Shown: piece after piece, positions 57,901 to 64,000 of the stretch | How the letters are laid out: each line of letters opens with the position of its first letter | Position numbering within the stretch: the first letter of the stretch is position 1 | Origin: Haematococcus lacustris | Taxonomy: Eukaryota; Chlorophyta; Chlorophyceae; Chlamydomonadales; Haematococcaceae | DNA length: 64,000 nucleotides | Assembly (NCBI GenBank): GCA_030144725.1 | Contig: JASKMD010000019.1 | Coordinates: 2,954,001 to 3,018,000 of the forward strand | Direction: 5' to 3' | Program-made: the position numbers and the translations under genes | Notes under the pieces: model-generated | The model's input: the letters and a program-made list of their open reading frames with translations, nothing else | Told to the model about the DNA's origin: nothing | Databases searched by the model: none

Positions 57901-58700
57901 GGTATAGTATGACCCACTGGGCGGTCTGGTGGCAAGCCAGTGAGAGGTGTGAACACATCACTGTATTCTGCCAGCAGAGCATCCAACTGAGCTTTGATAG
58001 CATCAGGGAGACCATGAGGGGTTACCTCAGGTTCAGGTGTGGCAGAGCCATCAGGGCTGATAACAGCCACAACGGCACGACCGCCCTTTCTCAACCACCT
58101 TGCTGCTACCTTGGCAGTAGCCATTGGTACAGCTGCCTTCATGGCACTGATAAGAAAAGCAGGTGGAGGAGTGACCATTGGTTGCTTGATAGCAGGGACT
58201 GCTGCAGGAGGTACTGCAGAGTGACATGGTAACTGAACAGCAGGTTCACCTGGGCGAGCTAAAGACAAAGTCTTATGCTCATATGACAGTGTAGCCTGAT
58301 TGGCAAACAACCAGTCATCACCCAAAAGCACATCGTACCCTTTAACAAACCGTGGCATGACAGTCAGTTTGCACCTTGCATCGTGCCCTGGCAGAGACAA
58401 AGGTACTGACACAAATCCATTGCAGGACAGTGACCCATTGTCTGCAAGCAGCCAGGTACGCTCAATGGCATACTTAAGCACAGGCAAATCATTTGCAGCA
58501 ACAAAGTCTGCACTGATAAAAGAGTGCGTGGCTCCTGTGTCACACAGAAACATAGCCTGATGGCCATCGACAGTGCCTTCAAAAGAGAAATGCAAAGAAC
58601 CACCGTCAGCTGCAGATCCACAGATCAGGGCAGCAGGCACAGTTGCAGTATTAATCTTCTGTACACCAGAACAGTTTTGGCTTACTGTCTGGGCAGGTTC
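54945..58700 (-). CDS. Pol polyprotein of element 2 (PR-RT-RNaseH-IN-chromodomain)
   Basis: About 1250 codons from the codon after the gag TAG (58701-58703) to the stop at 54945, with no intervening stop. In order: protease FLCDTGATHSFISADF, RT with LVYLDDILVMS, RNase H with YCDASLQGLGAVL and LFTDHQPL, integrase zinc finger HEMHDAAYAGH…CDACQRDKSS, and a DDE core (SMDLVTKLP, TDRGAHFNN, DGQTERYNRVLEEM). The chromodomain FLVQWEGYDASFNTWEP is near the C-terminus. Domain order and C-terminal chromodomain identify a chromovirus. All catalytic motifs look intact, so the element could still be active. Similar in layout to element 1 pol but clearly diverged. Confidence 0.95.
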   Translation of the reverse strand, partial: EPAQTVSQNCSGVQKINTATVPAALICGSAADGGSLHFSFEGTVDGHQAMFLCDTGATHSFISADFVAANDLPVLKYAIERTWLLADNGSLSCNGFVSVPLSLPGHDARCKLTVMPRFVKGYDVLLGDDWLFANQATLSYEHKTLSLARPGEPAVQLPCHSAVPPAAVPAIKQPMVTPPPAFLISAMKAAVPMATAKVAARWLRKGGRAVVAVISPDGSATPEPEVTPHGLPDAIKAQLDALLAEYSDVFTPLTGLPPDRPVGHTIPLEPGNRPPATPMYRLSKPEHDELKQQIQDLLSKGMIEPSSSPYAAPVLFVQKKSGELRMCIDYRQLNKITLRDQYPLPRIDDLFDKLSGCKVFSSLDLQAGYHQIRITPEDVPKTAFRTPEGHFQFKVLCFGLTNAPATFQRVMNDAFATVLGKCALVYLDDILVMSKSVQDHLLHLKQVFELLRKNKLYAKLSKCEFMRYTLKFLGHLVTAGGIAVDPDKVSTIANWPIPQSLQGLQSFLGAANYVRKFVCNFSNIAAPLTNLCGKGGQSFPWHDWPEVPLTAFNALKSAIAAVPMLRLPDHTKPFQVYCDASLQGLGAVLMQDGYPLAYLSRKLSPAEINYTTGEQEFLSLVTACKEWRCYLEGVPFTLFTDHQPLVALPTQKVLSRRQARWMEFMSRFSYSLVHIAGTVNPADPLSRIVHDSPESVSVCAVTTRRQAKLSLEGGGAREAGLRAAAPAAISAKSPLALSQFEKDTTCVEAMLDPIGSETPVTQDETAQYPAAPAAPMGLSDQLTLGYQQDPAFTAGADHSGMYQDTDGLWRISGKDLVVVPNVPELREHILHEMHDAAYAGHVGMTKTLERVTRVFWWNTVRADVRDYVGTCDACQRDKSSNSKPGGLLRPLTVPGYRWEHVSMDLVTKLPAGTHGYDAICVIVDRLSKMVHFVPCKESMNAMTFARLFINNVFKLHGLPAEVLTDRGAHFNNKFWHAVKKLLGMKTNMSTAYRPQSDGQTERYNRVLEEMLRHYISPTQADWPDHLALAEFAVNNSWQESIHSTPFFLNTGQSPVTPGLRDLPDGGRCPSAHAFATWWKEGVAHARRHMADAQARYKRHADTGLKDVEFEVGAQVLLSTRNLRIKTGKVRKFVPRYVGPFVVEAKINANAYRLTLPANMSRLHPVFHVSLLKKYSGSDVGIMPPPVEWMDETPVYYVERLLDHRYVRAGKAGEFLVQWEGYDASFNTWEPRANLTGCDKLLAEYNAIHCLK

Positions 58701-61142
58701 CTATTTGCTGGCCTTAGAAGGGCCTGAGCTGGGGCCAGGGCCACCAGGGCCAGGGCCAGAACCAGGGCCAGGCCTACCACGCTTGCCGCTGCCCCCACCA
58801 TCCCTGCTGCTGCCGCCACCCCTCTTCCCACTGCCTGAGGCGGGCCTCTTAGCTGCTTTCTTAGCTGCGATGGCTTCCTTCAGCTTCCTGACCAGAGTCC
58901 GGGTACCCAGCTGAAGCTGGGCTTGCTCAGGTGTCAGGCCAGCTGCCTTTTTGGGGCAGTCAGGCACCCAGTGGCCGTCCAGGCCACACCATAGGCAGTT
59001 GGTGGTGGGCTCACTGCCCTGGTCACCGTGATCAGTGGACGCAGGAGCAGATGGGCCGGGCCTCGATGGGCCACCAATCTCACGGCGCAAGGCCGCTACC
59101 TGTGGAACAGGAGGGGCACTCTTTTTGGGAGGAGGAGGGGGCGTGGCATTGCCAGCACAGGCAACGATGGCCTTATGGTTTTGAATAGATATTTTAATAA
59201 CATCATCAAGGGTAGGATTAGTCAAGGTCAGAAGATCCTTGGTAACTGGGGTACGTAGGTCAGCTGCTAGGCCACGCATGAATGCGGATACCATCATAGC
59301 ATTGTCCATGCACATGGTACCAGCTAATATAAAGGTATTCCTGAAATCAGTGACATATGACTGTAAGGAAGTACCAGGCTTCATGGACAGGTTATGCCCA
59401 GATAACAGCTTCTGACGAGCCGAGTCAATATCCTTAAATAGATCTTCACCAGTATATTGTATAAATTGTTCCTTAAGAACAGACCAAGTAGGATATGCTC
59501 CATTAATAGCACATGTATCTCTTATGGATTGAAACCATAAGTCCCTTGCTCGACCGGTCAGGTACGAAGGGAAGAGGGCAGCAGGGTCAAAACCTTGCAG
59601 GGAGCAGTACAGCTCATAGTCCTCTAGAAATGTGACGGCACGACGGCCAGATGTAACGCTATTATCAGACCATTTATCAGGAGGGGGTAACCCTTTCTTA
59701 TAAGATGGATGCTGATTATAATTAGGCATATACATCATAGGTGCACCAGCATAGGCAGGTGCATGGGGGGCTGTGAAGCCAGGTGGCAGGGCATTAGCAT
59801 GCGCTTTCATGTGCATGTCGGTGTACCAGTGAGGGATCTCAACTGATCTACCATGCTCATCATATAGCTTGGGTGTGACTATGCCAGGGTCACTGGCCGC
59901 ACGGGTGGTCTGTCTGGCAGGGTCGGCACGAAGGCCACTCTCCCCATGTGACAGAACAAGCCCAAATGGACTTTCACCACGCCTAGGAGAAGTACGAAGC
60001 TCTCTCCTAGTTGCACCAAACTGAGCAGGCGGGTCACCATGATACACAGGTGCATAATCAGGCAGGTCAGGCCAGTTAGCTGGTCTGCCAAATATTCTCC
60101 TAGCCACATCAGTATGCAGTACTGCACCGGCATTATGGGGAGTACGGTAGTCATTAAGACGCGGCGTATATGCACCAGGATTAGTAGGGGACCTGTTAGG
60201 ACCACCTGTACTGGGGGCAGCACCATTAGCAGGATAAGTAGAAGGCATACGAGGGCCATTTCTATCTGTAGTATCATGCCCACCAGCATAACCAGCAGCC
60301 TTAAAAGCTGACATACGTTGCGCAGCACGAGCAGATGATGCAACATCAACCTGAACAGGCTGTGTAAAGTTGGCAGTAGGCCGCAAAGTACCAGGACTGG
60401 CAAATGACATCGGTCGGGCTGCAGTCAGAGGACTAGGACCCCTTACCGTGTTCTGAGTGGCCGCAACGTGGCCCTCCAGAGAGCCCAGACGACGCTGCGC
60501 TGATGCAAGGGCAGCGTCACGTTGAGCCACAGCGGCTTCCAGCTCGCGGTTGCGTTGCTCCAGCTGCTCCAGCTGCGTCAGCTCAGGATCGTCCTCCTCG
60601 TCCTCATCATAATCAGAGGGGTCAGGAGACGGAGTCTGGCGCCTGGTCCGGAAACGAGACGGAGCAGAAGGGCCAGCAGCACCAGGATCTGGCGACAGGG
60701 AAGGACCAGGATTGGCCGCAGAGGGAGCACCAGGATTGGTAGCAGGAGGACCACCAGGATTGGTAGTAGGTGCGTTGACTGCACCGCCAGGAAGGAACTC
60801 AGGGGCGAGCCCTGCTCCTTCCTCAGGAGCGAGATCCTGACCAGGGGCAGGCTCTGTGGCAACGGGAGGATCCCCAGCAGGAGGAGCTTCGCCAGGAGCG
60901 CCACCTGGAATCCGCGCAGAGCGAGGAACAGAAGGGCCCATTTGCAGGACAACCCCGTCGGCATTAATTACCACAGATCCGGGCATTGCACCAATGTGGT
61001 CCTCCGGGGGCGGAGGCGCAGGCAGAGGCTGGACTCCTGGGGGCAAAGTCGGCCCGTTCTGGTTCAGAGGAATCTGATAGACCATCGAGTTGTGGTAGTC
61101 CTCAACAGTCGGTATGTAGCGGATGCGCTGATAGCGAACCAT
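58701..61142 (-). CDS. Gag polyprotein of element 2
   Basis: 813 residues from ATG 61142 to TAG 58703-58701. A long Pro/Ala/Gly-rich N-terminal part contains a predicted coiled-coil (LEQRNRELEAAVAQRDAALA at about 190-215), absent or shorter in element 1. The capsid-like region includes VTFLEDYELYCSLQGFDP and YLTGRARDLWFQSIRDT. A CCHC knuckle CLWCGLDGHWVPDC lies at about 716-729, followed by a Gly/Arg/Lys-rich tail ending SKASK. About 270 residues longer than element 1 Gag, mainly in the N-terminal disordered part. Confidence 0.93.
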   Translation of the reverse strand: MVRYQRIRYIPTVEDYHNSMVYQIPLNQNGPTLPPGVQPLPAPPPPEDHIGAMPGSVVINADGVVLQMGPSVPRSARIPGGAPGEAPPAGDPPVATEPAPGQDLAPEEGAGLAPEFLPGGAVNAPTTNPGGPPATNPGAPSAANPGPSLSPDPGAAGPSAPSRFRTRRQTPSPDPSDYDEDEEDDPELTQLEQLEQRNRELEAAVAQRDAALASAQRRLGSLEGHVAATQNTVRGPSPLTAARPMSFASPGTLRPTANFTQPVQVDVASSARAAQRMSAFKAAGYAGGHDTTDRNGPRMPSTYPANGAAPSTGGPNRSPTNPGAYTPRLNDYRTPHNAGAVLHTDVARRIFGRPANWPDLPDYAPVYHGDPPAQFGATRRELRTSPRRGESPFGLVLSHGESGLRADPARQTTRAASDPGIVTPKLYDEHGRSVEIPHWYTDMHMKAHANALPPGFTAPHAPAYAGAPMMYMPNYNQHPSYKKGLPPPDKWSDNSVTSGRRAVTFLEDYELYCSLQGFDPAALFPSYLTGRARDLWFQSIRDTCAINGAYPTWSVLKEQFIQYTGEDLFKDIDSARQKLLSGHNLSMKPGTSLQSYVTDFRNTFILAGTMCMDNAMMVSAFMRGLAADLRTPVTKDLLTLTNPTLDDVIKISIQNHKAIVACAGNATPPPPPKKSAPPVPQVAALRREIGGPSRPGPSAPASTDHGDQGSEPTTNCLWCGLDGHWVPDCPKKAAGLTPEQAQLQLGTRTLVRKLKEAIAAKKAAKRPASGSGKRGGGSSRDGGGSGKRGRPGPGSGPGPGGPGPSSGPSKASK

Positions 61143-61185
61143 AACCGAAGGCTGAGGGACAGGCTTCTCAGTCAGACGCTAGTCT

Positions 61186-61197
61186 GGTCGGAAACCA
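61186..61197 (-). other. Primer-binding site, element 2
   Basis: On the minus strand TGGTTTCCGACC, two bases inside the 5' LTR; identical to the site in element 1. Confidence 0.7.
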
Positions 61198-61199
61198 TC

Positions 61200-61476
61200 T
61201 GTAACGTGCTGAACCACGCTATAAGCCGAGCGATCGTCTAGCGTGTGACTGCGAAGAAACTGCCATGGAGCGGAGTTACAGAGAACCTTGTGAGAGGGCT
61301 AGGGCTTAGAACGGGGCCCCCTGGAATCGAACCAGTTATCCTCACAGCTTGCGCTGCTAGGCTTTAACCTGCCCTACTCACTCGGTAAAAGTAATGCGCC
61401 CACCTGCGCCCGCCATAGGCAGTACACAGGTGTCGCGGGCAAAGGGGAACGGTGTCGCTCGAGGCTCGCCGTTACA
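61200..61476 (-). repeat. Element 2 5' LTR
   Basis: 277 bp, reads as identical to the copy at 54438-54714. T-arm-like hairpin at 61321-61335. Confidence 0.95.
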
Positions 61477-62108
61477 GGCAGTGACACCCTGGAGCGCAGC
61501 ATGAGATTCCACTTGTCCTTCTAGTCCTTGCTGAAGCCCTTGTTGGCTGCGGCCACCTGTGCCCGCAGCTTCTCTAGCTTGATGCTGGTGGTGGTTAGCT
61601 GCCTCTTGGTGTGAGCCAGCTCCGTGCGGGCCGCTGCCAGGTCTTTCTGGGCGGCCTCTAGGGCAGCCGTTGTGTCGGTGAGTTGGGCTTGTGTGCCCCG
61701 CAACTGCTGCAAGAACGCCTCCTCCAGCTTGTCGACCTGCTGCATAAACCCCAACAGGTGTAACTCCCATTGCTGCTCACGCTGACAAGCAGAGATCAAC
61801 AGGTTGCAGTGCCGCTCCCTGAGCTGGCTGTACAGCTCCTGGGAGCGGAGAAGTTCAGCAGTGACGGCTGCATGTAAAGCGGTGAGGGCTGCATGCGCAG
61901 AGGTGAGGTGCTCCATGCTCTTGGCTGCCTCATGCCGAGCCTTAGCCTTTGCCCCGTTCGCTCTGCTTATTCTCATGACTTTCTTTACGCGTGGCATGTC
62001 AGGCAAAAGGGAAGTGAGGAGGTGCTGGGAGGTGGTGGGTAGGCGGCTGGGCCTGCTTGGGTGGGCTGTTGGCAGCTACTGTGGGCAGGTAGGGCTTGTG
62101 GTGCTTAG
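61477..62108 (-). CDS. Small coiled-coil ORF of unknown function
   Basis: Minus-strand frame 61997-61521 from the first ATG (MPRVKKVMRISRANG): 158 codons. The product is strongly Ala/Leu/Glu/Gln-rich with heptad character (LEEAFLQQLRGTQAQL, LEAAQKDLAAARTELAHT), so probably a coiled coil. A basic N-terminus could be a nuclear signal. The same frame stays open after the TAG and, with element 2 removed, continues at 54437 downward (SLPFLRGMLSSQG…), so the TAG may be a mutation or part of an intron. I recognise no family; it could be a host gene or part of another element. Confidence 0.4.
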
Positions 62109-62316
62109 TGTAGCGTGCAAGACACCACGCCAACAACCGATAACTACCTTCGTTCCTACAGCGTGACACGGCCAGGGTTTAGAACGTTTCCCCCGAGGAG
62201 TCGAACCTCTGAAGCAGGTGTGCGCGAAGGCCCACCTGCCCCTTTCGCCCACCATGTCACACTGCAGTACAGAAGTACTGGGAGGCGAGCTAGGCTTCGA
62301 GGAGCCGTTCGCTACA
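62109..62316 (-). repeat. Element 3 3' LTR
   Basis: 208 bp. On the minus strand it has a 7-bp stem GCAGGTG…CACCTGC (62214-62239) followed by a T-arm-like hairpin GAGG-TTCGACT-CCTC (62195-62209). Confidence 0.85.
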
Positions 62317-62371
62317 TTCCTCCCCCTCCAAAGAGGAAACGTTCCGCCCTCGTGAGCCCTAATTAGTGATG

Positions 62372-63465
62372 CTAGGACAAACCATGCACTGCATTATATG
62401 CAGTCAACACCTCTAGGCAGTTCACAAGGTTATTCCTTGGCTCCCATGTGTTGTAAGAGTCATCATAACCCTGCCACTTGACTAAGTAGCCTCGTGCTTT
62501 ACCAGCACGCACGCCACGATGGGCAAGCAACTTCTCCACCTCATACAGAGGCGCCTCATCCAACCACTCCACAGGAGGAGGCAAGTGAGGATGCTCACTG
62601 GTGTACGGTCTCAAAAGAGACACATGGAACACAGGGTGCATGCGTGCCATGGCTTGTGGCAGGTCTAGGCGAACAGCAACAGGACCTACATGCTGTAGCA
62701 CCTTGAAAGGTCCTATGAACCTAGGCAGCAGCTTCTTAGCCTTACCTGGCTTCATCCTGAGGTTCTTAGTGCTAAGAAGCACCAACTGACCAATGTGGTA
62801 CTCCACTTCCTTGCGTCCCTTGTTGGCCATATAGGCCTGCCGCCGCTGAGCCAGTTCCATGAAGTGGCGAGCCTGCTTGACATTGCTCTGCCACCATCCA
62901 GACAGTCTCCTGGCAGTGGGACAGTACACCTCACCAGGCAGCTCCAGCAGGGCAGGTGTCAGAGGTGATTGGCCAGTATTGACCAGGAATGGTGTGGACT
63001 GGATGGACTCCTGCCAACTATTGTTGACAGCAAACTCAGCCAGAGATAGGAAGAAAGGCCTGTCAGACTGGGCAGGTGAGATATAATGGCGAAGCATTTC
63101 CTCCAAGCAGAGAACATCTCTGGCATAACTAACAAGTCTACTTGGCAGTTCAAAGACTGGACCTGCAACTGTACAGTGCATGCATGTGTGCACATGACAG
63201 GCTGGCCATTTGCAACCTGGAACTCCCTAGGCTGCTGCAGTCTGTAGCTACTCAGAGAGTACATCTCAACAGTTGCACAATTGATGAAACTTGCTGCTGC
63301 ACCGCTATCAAAGAGCATGGTGCAGTTTCTACCATTCACCTTGCCAGAGAACGAGAAGTGTAAAACACTATCGTCTGCAGCACTGTCCCTTGGCAAACAT
63401 GCCTGATTCACTGGCACAGTCCCACAAGCACCAACACAGGCCTGGCGCACTGGTTGGGCAAAGCC
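62372..63465 (-). pseudogene. Element 3 pol remnant (protease joined to integrase end and chromodomain)
   Basis: The protease part (63450 to about 63115) contains LFDSGAAASFIN, a DSG instead of the DTG of the other two elements. At about 63110 it joins directly to integrase sequence LEEMLRHYISPAQSD in a different frame; the RT, RNase H and integrase catalytic core are deleted. The remainder reads to GPFKVLQHVGPVAVRLDLPQ and a chromodomain (GYLVKWQGYDDSYNTWEP), stopping at 62372. The frame change at the junction means no fused product beyond a short tail. Confidence 0.85.
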
Positions 63466-64000
63466 TCAACGGCGCCGGTCACCCCTGGAGCCTTGCTGCT
63501 TCCAGCCTCCCTTGCCAGGAGGGCTGCGGTCTCGCTTTTGGGGCCGGGGGGGAAGATCCCCAGGAGGGTTGGCATGGCGGGAAGGGGGGCCCAGAGAAGC
63601 AGGGCGGGGGTAGCCACTGACCCGGCGAGCCTCATCTGCTGGCAGGTGCTTCAGGTTGCAGTAGTCACGGAAGTGGTTGGGGTTCCAACAGTGATGGCAC
63701 GCATAGCCAGGATTTGGCAGGGTGGACCCGCCAGCAGCAGGTGCTGGGCACACAGGGGCTGTGGCAGGGGGAGCCTGGGCAGCACGGCCAGCATGGCGGC
63801 CCCCACCTTGGCTGCTGTGGCGACTGCCACGGTGGCCTCCACTGCTGCTGCTGCTGGATACGTCCCAGTAAGGGCCACGAGGGGCAGGTTGGGGTGGTCC
63901 TCCAGCAGGAGCAGGAAAGGTCCTGATGCGGTTCATCTGCTTAGGGGGCACAAAGGCAGCCACATGGGGAGCAGGTGGACGACGTCCCACTTGGTTGGTA
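63466..64000 (-). CDS. Element 3 Gag, C-terminal part (runs off the window)
   Basis: About 178 codons are visible, ending at TGA 63468-63466. Basic, Gly/Ser/Pro-rich, with CCHC knuckle CHHCWNPNHFRDYC at about 63690-63650, then an Arg/Lys-rich tail (KRDRSPPGKGGWKQQG). The frame continues into protease after the TGA with no other stop, as in elements 1 and 2. The N-terminal and capsid regions lie to the right of the window. Confidence 0.85.
   Translation of the reverse strand, partial: TNQVGRRPPAPHVAAFVPPKQMNRIRTFPAPAGGPPQPAPRGPYWDVSSSSSSGGHRGSRHSSQGGGRHAGRAAQAPPATAPVCPAPAAGGSTLPNPGYACHHCWNPNHFRDYCNLKHLPADEARRVSGYPRPASLGPPSRHANPPGDLPPRPQKRDRSPPGKGGWKQQGSRGDRRR

Larger units (their letters stand above)
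54438..61476 (-). mobile_element. Ty3/gypsy chromovirus, element 2, complete
   Basis: 7039 bp with two 277-bp LTRs (54438-54714, 61200-61476) that I read as identical, ends TGTAACG and CGTTACA, and a perfect 5-bp target duplication GGCAG (54433-54437, 61477-61481). The primer-binding site is at 61186-61197 and the polypurine tract (GGGGGGGGTGAA) is next to the left LTR. Gag and pol are intact, same frame, separated by one TAG. Different in sequence from element 1, so a separate family. Recently inserted. Confidence 0.96.
62109..64000 (-). mobile_element. Ty3/gypsy chromovirus, element 3, partial and internally deleted
   Basis: The 3' LTR (62109-62316, 208 bp, ends TGTAGCG and CGCTACA) is next to a polypurine tract identical to element 1 (TTTGGAGGGGGAGGAA on the minus strand). 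Inside it are the C-terminal part of pol, a deletion, the protease and the end of gag, which runs off the window. RT, RNase H and most of integrase are gone, so it is dead for its own movement. A third family by sequence. Confidence 0.88.

Overview
The window looks like nuclear DNA of a chlorophyte green alga, most likely of the volvocalean / Chlamydomonadales type. The reasons are high GC, many short GT-AG introns, very long GC-rich microsatellites in introns, Gln/Pro/Ala-rich low-complexity protein tails, chromodomain Ty3/gypsy retrotransposons, Harbinger and hAT DNA transposons, and decayed Fanzor-type (eukaryotic TnpB-like) ORFs. The Fanzor tail sequences remind me of Haematococcus, but that is memory, not proof. 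No bacterial-style genes, CRISPR array or rRNA were found.

Host genes. Four multi-exon genes could be rebuilt by exon phase, and all four sum to whole codon numbers. (1) 1-6859 (+): C-terminal part of a URT1/HESO1-type terminal uridylyltransferase whose 5' end lies outside the window. (2) 10215-15598 (+): a METTL13/EEF1AKMT4-like protein methyltransferase with a long disordered tail. (3) 21899-19592 (-): a glycine-rich RNA-binding protein with one RRM. (4) about 35896-43878 (+): a Rad7/AMN1-like leucine-rich-repeat protein. Their introns hold most of the large simple-sequence arrays.

Mobile DNA fills the rest. 7994-9232 and 22762-23725 are two non-autonomous elements of one TIR family with 6-bp target duplications; the second has an empty-site paralogue 0.6 kb away. 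24662-25712 and 25843-26546 are two PIF/Harbinger elements (TAA and TTA duplications), one with a truncated three-exon transposase. 26718-32071 is a 5.35-kb element with nearly identical ~1.03-kb terminal inverted repeats and an imperfect 8-bp duplication; it contains a 134-bp hAT MITE. 33192-33536 is a foldback MITE. 34858-35806 is a broken Fanzor element; two more Fanzor C-terminal pieces lie at about 22080-22230 and 43980-44316. 44383-44661 is a LINE 3' end, and 45170-46198 a hAT transposase C-terminus.

From 47316 to the right edge lie three different Ty3/gypsy chromoviruses. Element 1 (47316-53597, +) and element 2 (54438-61476, -) are complete, with LTR pairs that read as identical. Element 3 (62109 to beyond 64000, -) is internally deleted. 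In all three, gag and pol are in the same frame and separated by one stop codon (TAG, TAG, TGA), and the residues after the stop are conserved. This argues for programmed stop-codon readthrough. All three LTRs also carry a tRNA T-arm-like hairpin plus an upstream stem-loop. These two shared features are the most interesting signals in the window.
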